Positions 45,080-56,279 of a stretch of 64,000 nucleotides of DNA are shown one piece after another. Numbering within the stretch: the stretch's first letter is position 1; the number at the start of each line of letters is the position of its first letter. Source of the stretch: Hyperoodon ampullatus (Eukaryota > Chordata > Mammalia > Artiodactyla > Ziphiidae); NCBI GenBank assembly GCA_949752795.1, contig OX457058.1:31994587-32058586 (forward strand), read 5' to 3'. The notes under the pieces were generated by a model. It did no database searches and was not told where the DNA came from. It saw nothing but the letters and a program-made list of their open reading frames with translations. Made by a program: the position numbers and the translations under genes.

Positions 45080-45480
45080 TTTGTCACACTTTAAAAAAAT
45101 CCTTTCTTCCCTCTTCCCCACCTTCTCTCTCTAAATATTATGTTTTTTCCCTCCCCTGCCTCTCATCTCTCTAAATATTACACATTATCTAACATGCAGT
45201 CCATATTCAGTTTCCCTAGTGACCCTCCCAGGTGGCCCATACGGGAGCCGGGATGCGGTTAATCACACATTGCATTTGGTGGTCCTAATTCTTTAGTGTC
45301 CCTCAATCTGACACTAAGGGACACTAATGTGCCCCCCTCATCTTTTGGTCTTTGGTGCATTGGCATTTTAGGGATCCAAGCCAGTTATCTTATAGAACGA
45401 TCCCACAATCTGCATTGGTCTTGTTTCCTCATGGTTAGATCCACTTTAAACAATCTTTGGTCAAAACTACAACGCAGGTG
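45080..45480. repeat. Probable old interspersed repeat containing a perfect hairpin
   Basis: 'tctctctaaatatta' occurs twice (45127 and 45167 regions). The right part ('catggttagatccactttaa') resembles an old mammalian repeat, but I cannot name it. TTAGTGTCCCT (45293-45303) and AGGGACACTAA (45317-45327) form a perfect 11-bp inverted repeat around a 13-nt loop. Confidence 0.4.
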
Positions 45481-45489
45481 ATGCTGGGC

Positions 45490-48240
45490 CCTCTGTGCAC
45501 TACAGTGCTGGATCGCGGGTGAAGGGGTGTCTGCCAGGCTTCTCTGCCGTACAGGGCTGTTCTCTTCTTGACAGTAAGTGACACTCTGAGACCGTGGCTT
45601 CCCAGGGGGCCAGGGTGCTGCTGGTCCTTCGCAGAGCCAGGTACCGTGCTGGGGCGCCATCTGCTCACCTTTATTCAGCCCCTTCTGCCCAGTCCACCTG
45701 CCAAGCTTCTGTTCATCGTCCAGTGTCCTTGACTGGACAGGTGCTGGGTTTTTCAGGTTTGTTGTTGGAAGTCTTTTTAAAGTAAAAGGGCAGCTCAAGA
45801 GAGTCTTAGGAGCTCCTTCCCCCAAACAAACCAGATCCCCTGATTTTACGTTGAATCAGATGTTTCCAGATGGTATTTGGAGCAGCTCAGGAGGTGTTCG
45901 TGGGCATGTTCTTCTCCTTCAGCCCACACCTCGGCTCTGTGCCTACTGGTGACCTGTCTCCCAGGCCTGGGCGCGCGGGGCCTGCAGCCGGTGACACACT
46001 TAATTTCCTGGTGGGTCTCAACATGCTTTCCAGAAAAAACCCAAATACGGATCTAAGTCCATACACCTGAGCCTGTTTTCCTTTCCTTTCATAGCCCCAA
46101 ATGGGGTTATTTTCTTGAGAAGTCAGTGTCCCGTCAAGATGGGAACAAACTTCTGAGTGTTCGCCTAGCTTGGTGGGTCAGAGGCAGCTGCTGCAGTGTG
46201 ACTGGGATGGGGCACTGGGGACAGAGGCCCCCAGAGCTGAGTGCTGGGCTCAGACGGCCTTGGCCCCTGCCCTGGGCCAATACAATGGAGGCTGGAACTC
46301 TAACTTTTTACCCTGCAGGCAGTGATTTGACATGAGGCACTTAACGTTAGACATAAGGACTCCTCACCCAACCCCGAGTTCTGCCACACACACACACACA
46401 CACACGCACGCGGTACCCTGTCCGTTGTGGCTGACCTGAGCATCCAAGGCTGGAGCGTGTTTCTGTGGAACCCATGACTCCCAGTTCCATGGTCAGTTTT
46501 ACACGTTGGGGCCCACCCTCCCCCGCAGCGTAGAGGCCCTGCAGTGAGGGCGCTGTGTCCCCTCGCTCCTCTGGTGGCTGGGCTCTGCCGTGTCCTCCAC
46601 CTGCTCCCGGTCCCCTGCTGAGCCGGGTGGGCTGGGGCATCCTCCCCGTTCACCATGGGCCTCGTGTGCGTGGTGCGGGCAGCCTGGCTCAGAGCGGCGT
46701 CTGTGCTGACATCGTTCTGAACGCACAGCACAGGGCACGCTCCAGATTTTTACTGTGATGTGTGTGCAGGGGGTGGAGGTGGGGATCTGTTTATTGTTCT
46801 CCTTTTTTGAAGTTCATCACGCAAAAAACACTCGCTAACCAGGAACTTGGCCGCACTCCGTGGCCATTGGCCAGTCTGTCCCAAGGTGACCTGTTCGGAA
46901 AAGTGCTGAGACTTGATGCCTCAGTTTAAATGTCCCTGCGCTGCTGCCACAGGGGCGTGGCCTGCCTGCACAGATGGGCGACCCGTGGTCCCCGAGCACA
47001 GGGCCCAGGCCTGGCTCCTGGAGCCAGAGCCCAGGGCGCGTGGTGGGAGAGCTTAGCAAGTTGGCAGTCACTCACCAGAGAGCGCGTGGCTCTGCCTGTG
47101 TCAGGCTCCTGCCTCGGAAGGGGCTTCTGGCGCGGGCCTTTGTCCTGCAGACGTGGCCAGTGGGAAGGAAGCTCAGGTGTGGAAGAGGGTGAAGCGGTCT
47201 CAGGAGCTCAGGGGGCTTCCTGCCCCCACCCGGGGCGGGGCCCCAGCAGGGTGCCGGCTGGGCAGCCAGGCAGGGACCTGGGGCCCGGTATGGGGTTCCT
47301 CATGCCCTTGGGTTAAGTTGACCCAAGGTCATTCTCCTCCAGTGGGAGCAGTACAGGAATTTCCTCCTCCTGTAAATTCCTTCTCTGAGCTTTTCACTTG
47401 TTTTTAACTCTTTTTTGTTGTATAAATGCTCACTAAAAAAAAAAAAAAAAAGGATAAAGAACTTGTTTGGGGGCCAGAGGAAGAAGCTAAAGTTAATGGC
47501 AGATCGAAAATAGAGGTTTTTGCAAGAAAGTGTTGGGAAAGAGAGGAACCAGAAAAGGCGCACACAAGCCGCAGCACTCAGCCCGCTAGGAGGGGCGGAG
47601 CGGGGCCCCAGGGGCCCAGGCGTGTCCTTGGTGGGGAGTGGTGTTTTGCCTGGGCCTTTGGCTGGCTGAGTTGCTCAAAACCAAGTCTGAGATCAGGGAG
47701 AGGGTCTGGGAGGTGGGGGGTTAGCACCGTGGGTGCTCCCTTATCAGCAGCAAACCTCACGGGTTTTCACTGGAGGAGGGACAGTGGGTGTGAACGAGTT
47801 AAGTAGTTGCCACTGATACTATCACCGAGTGATGGGCAGTCTGGCTACTTAGGAGCCCCACGTGCTTCCCTAACTTCTGCCCATTGTCCTCCATCCCCAA
47901 CCGGCCACTCTGGTTTGCCCACTGGTCGTGGGTGGTCCTCTCCCACTGGGCATGCTGAGTGAGCACGGCAGGGCGGCGGGGCTCAGGCTGGGTAGATGCC
48001 ATCCAGAGGTCCCCTCCACCCATCACTGAGGTCTCGCCCGAGTCCCACTCTGGAAGGATTTCCTCGTGTTTGTTCATCAGTTGCCATTTTTGTCACTGAG
48101 CACAGGCGTGGTGGTGTTAGGAGGCCCCCAGGGACTCCAGCTCCTGCAGCCCGCCCTGGGTGCCAAGGGTGGTTCCCCAGGTTTCCTTGTCTTTTCCAGA
48201 GTGCCCTCTCTGGGCGGCTTGCATGGCAAATCCTGTTTTC
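45490..48240. other. Intronic, no gene; CA microsatellite
   Basis: 46385-46405 is a CA dinucleotide run followed by 'cgcacgcgg'. A poly(A) run of about 18 sits at 47435-47452 without a recognisable retroelement before it. Nothing else could be named. Confidence 0.4.
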
Positions 48241-48252
48241 AAAAGTTGCCTT

Positions 48253-48378
48253 GGGAATTCCCTGGCAGTCCAGCGGTTAGGGCTCTGCACTTCCACTGCA
48301 GGGGGCAGGGGTTCGATCCCTGGTTGGGGAACTAAGATCCCGCATGCTGTGCGGCACGGCCAAAAACTTCTCAAAAAT
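48253..48378 (+). mobile_element. Short CHR-type SINE
   Basis: 'gggaattccctggcagtcca', box B 'ggttcgatccctggttgggg', short tail 'ctcaaaaat'. Target-site duplication AAAGTTGCCTT (48242-48252 and 48379-48389). Confidence 0.92.
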
Positions 48379-48389
48379 AAAGTTGCCTT

Positions 48390-51300
48390 GTTGCTTGGCC
48401 TAAGGCACCGGGGGTATTCCCCCGGGAGAGTCCGAGGGCCTTTGCAGGATGCCATCTTTTATGATGATGAAATGTCTTTAAGCATTTTCTCCGAGCCCTC
48501 TTCGAGGTGGGGCCCCGCGCGTTCACAGCATAGGCCTCGTGCTGTTGTGTTGGCGATCGGGGTGGTTGCCCTAAGTTACTGTCGGGCCTCTGGGGTTTGC
48601 AGGAAATTCAGCCTTGGCTTCTTACAGGTGCTGGTTTGAAGCTGTCCTTCCCTGATACTGGGCTGGGTGTTCCGTGCTAGCATCCTGCTTTGGACAGGTT
48701 GCATCAGTCTTAAGTTCACTCACTTTAGCCTTTGGAAAACGTCACCCTTTCTCTCCCTTTCCCTGATCGTCTCCCTGACTTATGAACCAAGTGTTTTAAC
48801 TCCTTCCCATATTCAGCTCCTCCCTTCACGTGTTCAGCACTGCACGGGGCCTCGGGAGGCAGACACGTGTGTGCACGTGTGTGTGTGCGAGCATGCGTAC
48901 CAAAGCTCAGGACAGTTGTTTCTGTGGAAGGAAGCCCGGTCGGGAGGCCTCTGGCCAGGTGGCTCCTGCTGCGGCAGGCAGGGGTGTTGTCATGCTGAGG
49001 CTTGCCCTGCAGGAGCCAGGAGGAAGGCGCAGTGTGTGTCCAGCTGAGGCTATAGGGGCAGCGTTGGCCTTAGGGTGGAGTGGGCACCCTGGAGTCGAGC
49101 TAGAGGTTGTGGATTCCCGGGCCTCAGTGGGGTACTTGTTCTGGGGCCATTCTGCCCCCGATCGGGGCCAGCAGCCTGGCATGGGGGTCTGGCTGTGGCT
49201 GGCCGGAGGGACCTGAGCTGAGCTCTGTGGCTGCCCAGTGGAGGGTGCAACCTGGTCCTCACATTTCCTCCTCCCTGCCCCCTCCTCCCCCTCCTCCTTT
49301 CCTTCCTCCTCCTCCTCCCCTTCTCCCTCCACCCCCCTCCCTCCTCCTCTCCTCACACCTGGGGTCTAAGCACATTTTTAACCTGCCCTCAGGGGTTTCC
49401 AGTCCTCGGGACAGGGGACAGGGGACAGGGGAAGGTCGGTGTGCTGGGGAGCAGGGCCCAGGAGGCTGGGGAGGCCTGGAGACGCCGCTCCTTTGTTCTG
49501 TGGCCTGGCTCAGCCCGGGAGACCGACCGGCAGAGGTCTGGGGTGGGGCTGTGGCTTCCTCCTCTGTCCTCTGGGCCCCTGGGGACACCCTGGCAGCCCT
49601 TCCTGTGGGGTGTTAGAGGCAGTGGCCTAGCTGTTCCTGGTAGGTCAGCATCCTCCTACACAGCAGAGGGAGAGGTAAACACTGGGTCCCCTTGGCAACC
49701 GGCTGAGCCGGGGCTCAAAGTACTTGTGGCAAGAGAAGCTCTCGTTGTCTCATGTTTCTAGGATGGGCTTCTATTTTGATTTTTTTTTCTTTAATTAGCT
49801 GGAGTGACTTAAGATACCAAGATGCCTGACCTGGTTCCTAGAATTTCTTAATAAACATTTATATTCCCTTTACAGGAGGCATATTTCTTGCAGTGATTCG
49901 TGGGCATTTTCTTTTAAACTGTGGAGAGGCCCTGGCATGGCAGGGCGGGGGTGGCACAAAGGGCCCCCACTGCCGACAGCTGGCACGGTCGCAGGCTGGG
50001 GCGCTGGCAGGGTCCCGGCCCGGGAGTGCTTGCGTAAACACTGCCCCAGGATTGTGTGGACTTGGAGGTTGATGACACCCCATCAAGAGTTTTGGGGAGA
50101 TGCCTCTCTCATCTCAGGATGTTCAGAGCCCCATAACAAGCGTCCAGAAGTCTGTCTGAGCCCAAGCAACGCTCTCCCCACCACATGCCAGGTTCTCCTG
50201 AGAGGCCAAGGTATGAACTAGTTTACACCTTGGTACAAGGTGACACTTTGGTGTTTGATGTTAAGCCCTAACTGCTCTCGTAGGGGGCTAGTAGGTGGCT
50301 AGGCTGGATGTCGCATCTCAGTGGGAGTGCCTGAGAGGGTCCCGGCCAGGACGGGGGCACCTCTCTGTGGGTGAGACTCGGCGGCAGGCCTTGCCCTTTA
50401 CCTGGGGCTGCCTTGGGCTGCCCTGCTCCATCCACCTGTGAATTAGCTCCTGCAGAGGCGCCTGCCCCCACCGCGGAGGTGCCACGTGAGTCTGCAAGAA
50501 AGCTGACCTCACCGATTTTACCATGAGTGGAGCCGACCCAGGAGGCCGTCTGCAGAGGCACGGCAGGTTTGTGTCCAGGGGCCCATCTTCACGGGGGGCA
50601 TGCAGGCCGCTTGGCTCCCTACCCTCGGTACAGACAGGGCTTTCCCCTGGGCCCCCACTCCGGCCTCTCTGTCGACCCCACGCGTGTAGCTGCGTGGGAA
50701 GCAGCTCCCTGCGGAGGGGTCTGTTGGGGTCACCAGGGGCAGGGTGTCAGGGGTTCTGTCTGGTGCCCGGTGCCCTGTGCCCTTTGTAAGTCCTGACCAT
50801 CTGGACTTTGGACTTGGAGTCCCGTGCTGTTGCTGCGTCTCATCCCGGGCTCACGGAAGCTTGACTCCATGTGTGCTGTGTCTTAGTAACCTTGGTCAAG
50901 AGCCTCTCAGTGTTTTGTTTTTATCAGAGAAAGGCCTTTTTGTCTGATTGTGCATAGTCATTTAAACAGAGGCAAAGTGCAGTATTGCTGAGGATGCCTG
51001 GCCTTGGAGGGAGAACAGATGGAGCCTGGCTCCATGTTCTCAGCTGTGTAGCAGGTTGGGCATGCTGACCTCTGTCCTCTGAGAGTGTGTGTAAGGCACC
51101 CATTGGGAGGTGTGTGTTTGTGTGTGGTGTATGTGTGTTGTGTGCATGTGTGTATATGGGTGTGTGTGGTGTGTGTGTCTGTGTTTAACCTAACCTGTGG
51201 GAGCAGAATTTCAGAATGGACAGACAGTTTTGCTGACTTCCCTTTTGGAAAGAAACAGATGATTCAGAACTACTTTTTTGAAGCAGGTGCCAGCTCATGT

Positions 51301-51560
51301 CTCAGGGCCTCCTGGAGCTGCCCTGTGGCTCTGCATGTGGGTGAGCTGTGTCCCAGCCTCAGTTCCCGCCTGTCAGGTGCCCGTCCGTCCTGGGCCACAG
51401 AAGGGCAGCGCAGACAGTCTGGCTCCCAAGGCCTGTTGCTATGGAAACCTGCTGCCCAGAGGCTGTGCTTAGGCTAGGGAGTGGTGCCCATGCAGGTGAG
51501 CCTCATTTGTTACCAGGTACCAGCCGCTCGGCCCTGGCCACAGTCTTTAAAGACAGAAGC
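48390..51560. other. Intronic, no gene; simple repeats
   Basis: GT-rich run at 48863-48895; pyrimidine-rich stretch at 49258-49365 (CCT/CTC repeats, about 100 bp); TG-rich run at 51106-51184 broken by TA and CA steps. A 'gggacag' heptamer is repeated four times near 49408-49432. No supportable frame. Confidence 0.45.
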
Positions 51561-51578
51561 TGCTGAACTGGAACCTTG

Positions 51579-51923
51579 TTTTTTTTTTGTTTGTTTCTTT
51601 TTTTAATTAATTAAATTTTGGCTGCGTTGGGTCTTCGTTGCTGCGCGCGGGCTTTGCCTAGTTGCGGCGAGCAGGGGCTACTCTTCGTTGCAGTGCGCGG
51701 GCTTCTCGTTGCAGTGGCTTCTCATTGCGGAGCATGGTCTCTAGGTGTGCGGGCCTCAGTAGTCGTGGCTTGTGGGCTCTAGAGCACAGGTCAGTAGTTG
51801 TGGCGCACAGCTTGTGGGGCTTAGTTGCTCCGAGGCCTGTGGGATCTTCCCAGACCAGGGCTCGAACCCTTGTCCCCTGTGTTGGCAGGAGGATTCTTAA
51901 CCACTGTGCCACCAGGGAAGTCC
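51579..51923 (-). mobile_element. CHR-1-type (long) SINE, antisense
   Basis: Left T-rich tail with 'aattaattaaattttggctg', then the reversed long module ('ggctactcttcgttgcagtg'), and at the right 'ccaccagggaagtccc'. Flanks CTGAACTGGAACCTTG (51563-51578) and CTGAGCTGGAACCTTG (51924-51939) differ by one base. Confidence 0.95.
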
Positions 51924-51939
51924 CTGAGCTGGAACCTTG

Positions 51940-54900
51940 AGGTGACAGCCCAGGTCCCCGTCCCCAGAGCAGCTCTGGGTGTGCCCACGGCCTGGGGTAG
52001 AGGTAGGGGTGGCGCCCTCCACCTCCTCTCTGCTGGGCGTCACTGGTCTCTACCGTCTCATGGTGATGAGTGGCTATGCCATTCCTGCCAGTTGACTCCA
52101 CCCGGATGGACGGGGCGCTCTGGGTGGGGCTTCCAGAAGCCGGCCGTCGTTGGGAGAGGTGCCCACCTCGGGGAGGCCCCAGCTCCCTGATGGCTTTCGT
52201 GACTGGCAGCCTCTTCAGTCGGAAGGCTAGAGATCTTGTTTGCAGTGGAAACAAGTGCCTTCAGGTAGAGGGCACCATCCCCGTGGCCAGGGGATCCCGC
52301 TCAGGACTGGCAGTCGCTGTTTGACGGCTTCCTGGGCTGCTGGTCTCAGCAGCATCCCGCCTCTTGTTTGCAGGGGTAGTTGCTCTCAGGAGCTTTGGGC
52401 CATCTGCGGATTTTTTCCCCCTTTCTTCTCTCTTTTTTGGGCCACAGTTTTATGTTTTCAGATACGAGAATTGTTTCCTAGAGGGAAGCATGAAAGCACT
52501 CTTGAGGCTGGCTTTTCAGCTGTGGAACCACAGTTCGTGCCCCTTTCCTGCTAGGTTTTCACCCTCGTGTAAGTGCGTTTGGCATTAAGATGCTTCCCGT
52601 GTGTTCTGAGGGGACGACACTGAAGGAGTGTGAGAGCTGAGGGCCTGTATCCTGAGGTGACACCTGGGCACCAGCGTGGCCGTCCTTCCTCTGTCCTGGC
52701 ATCTCATTTCAGAGGACATTTGTGAGTGCCCCAGTGGGGCAGGGGCTGTTCCAGGGGTTTGCTCGGCCGGAGGAGCGTGCTGAGGACCTGTGTTCCTCCC
52801 CTGATCGTGTGGGCTGGAGTGACCAGCCCTCCGTGTGGAGAGGCCCCTGAGCCCGGCGCACCCAGCACTCCTGTAGCTTTGTACCTGCAAGGCTTCACCC
52901 TGCCCTGCCACGCCCAGCGACACCTGAGCCCCTCCCCACCCCTGCCCGCAGGATGCTCACCTGCTTGGGAAGGCAAGGAGACGTGAGTGGGGTCCAGCCT
53001 TGTGTGGGGACCACAGCGGGAAGGCGCTTCTGCCCTCGCATGCGCCTACCTGTGCCGGCAGCACCCTGGGCCGCAGTGATGCCGACCAGGATTCATGTGT
53101 TAGGGTACGATTTCCAAGCACAGGAAATGACCAGGGAGGGTTTTTTGCTCACATGGTCCAGAGCTGTTAAGAGCCGGCCAGCCAGGTCATGGGATGCTCT
53201 CTGGTTTGCGGGCTCCAACGGTGGTCCCCGCTGACCCTGTGGAGGATGGAGTCTCGCAAAGCCTGGGGCGGATGACCCGAGGGCACCTTGGCTCCCAGGC
53301 CGGGATGGGGGCAGAGTTGTCCCTCAGGGGCGCCTCCCTGCCCGCTGTACCTGGTGCCTGCGTGGTCGGAGCCTGTTACTCCTGCCGCGGAGGCAGGCCT
53401 CGCACCCCTCCCTCCTGTGCACACGGGGAACCCGGTTTGTCCTGACATCTGGTCCACCCCCCCTACTCCTGCCCCAGGGCTGGGGGTCAGCTGAGTGGTT
53501 TACTGAGCGTCTCCATCACTGCCCTCGCCCCCAGTTTCAGGCCAGGGTCATAGCGCAGACGTGTCCCGTAAGTCCAGCTGGGGTGCTGGGAGCAGGCTGG
53601 GAACTGGCCGCAGCCAGGCGCTCGGTATTTGGGGTGGCCTGCCCCTGCCCCACCGATGTGGGCCTGGCTCATGGGGGGTCACCCCCTGCTCCGGAGCCTG
53701 GGATGAGGGACCTGTTTCCACCGGTGAGAAGGGAGAGCTCCGGAAGGCCTGGGCTGTCCTTCAACACTCCTCCCTGAGGCCAAACCGGGGTCACAGGATC
53801 TGTCCTAAGAATGTGGAGAATGAGTCCTGGTTCTGAGGCTTACAGATTTTTTTCCCTAAAAGCAGTAGAACCTTTCTGTCAGCACATCTCGGTGGATTCC
53901 AGGGCAGTAAGGAGCCAGAAGGATGGCCGGCAGGGGTGGGGTGGGAGGGGCTGGGGCCAGGGCCCCTCTGCGCTCCTGGAGGATAGTGCCGGCCACCCCA
54001 AGGCTGGGGCAGGGTCCTGCCTCTACACGGCGGGCAGAGGTCCAGCCCCCGAGGCCGCAAGCTGGGTGCCCCGACGCTTGGGGCCAGGCCGGGGAGTTGG
54101 GGCCTGTGGTCTGGGGCAGGTGCTTCCTCTCGGGCCTTTCACAGGCTTGTGGTCGAGGAGGCAGTGATGGGACCCGGGCCACACCGGGGGGCAAAGCGGG
54201 CCGGCCAGGAGGCACGTGAGGTCACACGCTCTCGGGCAGTGGGGTCCCAGCTCCCGCTGCAGCCCGGCCCAGGAGCACTGGGCTGTCGAGGGGAGAGAAG
54301 GGCTGCGGGTCAAGGTGACAGGGCTGGGGCTGGGGGCTGGCCTGGCCAGTGGCCCACACGGACCCACGTGTGCAGCTGTGTTTGTGGGGTGCCTGGACAG
54401 TGCTGGGGCGGGGGGCAGTGGGGGGTTCTTCACGGTCCCCTGAGTGCCGCCGAGACCCTGCCTGTGGCTGGCATTTCTGTCCCTAGAGGACTTGGTGCTG
54501 CACGCCAGCGCCATGCGGCCCTGTCCCTGTGAGCTGCCCTGGGACTGGGAGGCCTGCGTCTTTCCCACTGTGGGGCCCTGTGCACAGTGTGTGGTGAGGG
54601 CACCCTGGGGTGAAAGGAGGCACTGAGTGAGGGTGAGGAGTGGGTGGGGTCTCGAAAGGCGGAGAACTGAGCTGCTCCTGCTGCCCCGGCCCCTTCACCG
54701 GCGACAGTGGGGGGCCTGATGTCCCCGCTGGGCAGCAACCGCCTGGCCTGGGGGTGTCGCTGCCGTGAGGCCGAGCTGAGTCCCCGCAGCAGGTGCGGGT
54801 GGGCACCTCCCAACACAGGACACCGCTGACCCAGGGCGCCCGCTCAGCTGGCTGGTGGCAGGTCTCCGTGTTTTATCCGCACCTTCCCATGTATGACCGG

Positions 54901-55230
54901 GAGCCCTCCTGGGTGGGCCTCAGCCCCCACTGGCTCGTCGCCTCTCCTACCCCGTGGGTGAAGTCAGTGGTCCCGGACTCTGATCCCAGTTCTAGGGGAA
55001 GGGCGTCGGAGGACAGGCTTCCCTCGTGCCGTCCCGAGCACCCGAGTGTGCCCACGAGCCCCAGTCCTGGCAAAGGCCCCTGCCACCCAGCACCCGGGTG
55101 AGCCTCCAGCCTGTCTGTCCCCACGGGAACCCGTCCTTCTACACAGGACACCAGGTCGATGAGCTGGGCTCCACTGCTTCTGGAAAGATCACCCATCTGT
55201 GGTTGCAGAAAGTATCCTCTTCCTTTTCCT
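51940..55230. other. Intronic, GC-rich, nothing recognised
   Basis: Several overlapping open frames of 80-180 codons on both strands reflect high GC content. None shows a domain, conserved-looking pattern or gene structure I can name. Confidence 0.4.
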
Positions 55231-55236
55231 GACCTC

Positions 55237-56217
55237 TCCACCCCCCCACCCCCCCCCCACACACTCTCTCCCCCTCTCCCCCTCTCCCCCTCTCCCCCTC
55301 TCCCCCTCTCCCCCTCTCTCCCCCTCTCCCCCTCTCTCCCCCTCTCCCCCTCTCTCCCCCTCTCCCCCTCTCCCCCCCTCCCCTCTCCCCTCTCCCCTCT
55401 CCCCCTCTCCCCCTCTCCCCCTCTCTCCCCCTCTCCCCCTCTCTCCCCCTCTCCCCCTCTCCCCCTCTCTCCCCCTCTCTCCCCCTCTCCCCCTCTCCCC
55501 CTCTCCCCCTCTCCCCCTCTCCCCCTCTCTCCCCCTCTCCCCCTCTCCCCCTCTCTCCCCCTCTCCCCCTCTCCCCCCCTCCCCTCTCCCCTCTCCCCTT
55601 TCCCCCTCTCCCCCTCTCCCCCTCTCCCCCTCTCTCCCCCTCTCTCCCCCTCTCTCCCCCTCTCCCCCCCTCTCCCCCTCTCCCCCTCTCCCCCCCTCTC
55701 CCCCTCTCCCCCTCTCCCCCCCTCCCCTCTCCCCTCTCCCCCTCTCCCCCTCTCCCCCTCTCTCCCCCTCTCCCCCTCTCTCCCCCTCTCCCCCTCTCCC
55801 CCTCTCCCCCCCTCCCCTCTCCCCCCTCCCCCTCTCCCCCTCTCCCCCTCTCCCCCTCTCCCCCTCTCCCCCTCTCTCCCCCTCTCCCCCTCTCTCCCCC
55901 TCTCCCCCTCTCCCCCTCTCTCCCCCTCTCCCCCTCTCTCCCCCTCTCCCCCTCTCCCCCTCTCTCCCCCTCTCCCCCCCTCTCCCCCTCTCCCCCTCTC
56001 CCCCTCTCCCTCTCTCCCCCTCTCCCCCTCTCTCCCCCTCTCCCCCTCTCCCCCCCTCTCCCCCTCTCCCCCGCTCTCCCCCTCTCTCCCCCTCTCCCCC
56101 CCTCTCCCCCTCTCCCCCCTCCCCCGCTCTCCCCCTCTCCCCCTCTCTCCCCCTCTCCCCCTCTCCCCCGATCTCCCCCGCTCTCCCCCTCTCCCCCTCT
56201 CTCCCTTCCTCTCTCAG
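55237..56217 (+). repeat. Long polypyrimidine array, (CCCCCTCT)n with variants
   Basis: After a C-rich lead-in (55240-55260), 55264-56215 is almost wholly C and T: mostly the 8-mer CCCCCTCT, mixed with a 10-mer CCCCCTCTCT. Blocks built on CCCCTCT (near 55375, 55571, 55716 and 55805) recur as higher-order inserts. Units with a G (CCCCCGCTCT, and one CCCCCGATCT near 56166) cluster at the 3' end. The complementary strand is runs of 4-6 G separated by AGA. It ends 'ctctctcag'. Frames of 358-443 codons across it are artefacts. Confidence 0.97.
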
Positions 56218-56275
56218 CTCAGTGCGCCTCCTTAGCACCAGCTGCCTTTCTTCCCGGCTGGTCCCCGTCCCCTTG
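56218..56275 (+). other. Exon-like segment after the pyrimidine array (hypothetical)
   Basis: 58 bp bounded on the left by the pyrimidine array ending CAG (cut after 56217) and on the right by G|GTGAGA (donor at 56276). A lone A at 56171, 46 nt before the AG, is the only nearby branch-point candidate, in poor context. Whether it is ever spliced is unknown. Confidence 0.25.
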
Positions 56276-56279
56276 GTGA

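Noticed and set aside
51085..51477. 130-codon Cys/Val-rich frame
   Set aside because: Its first half is translation of a TG dinucleotide run; the rest has no domain.
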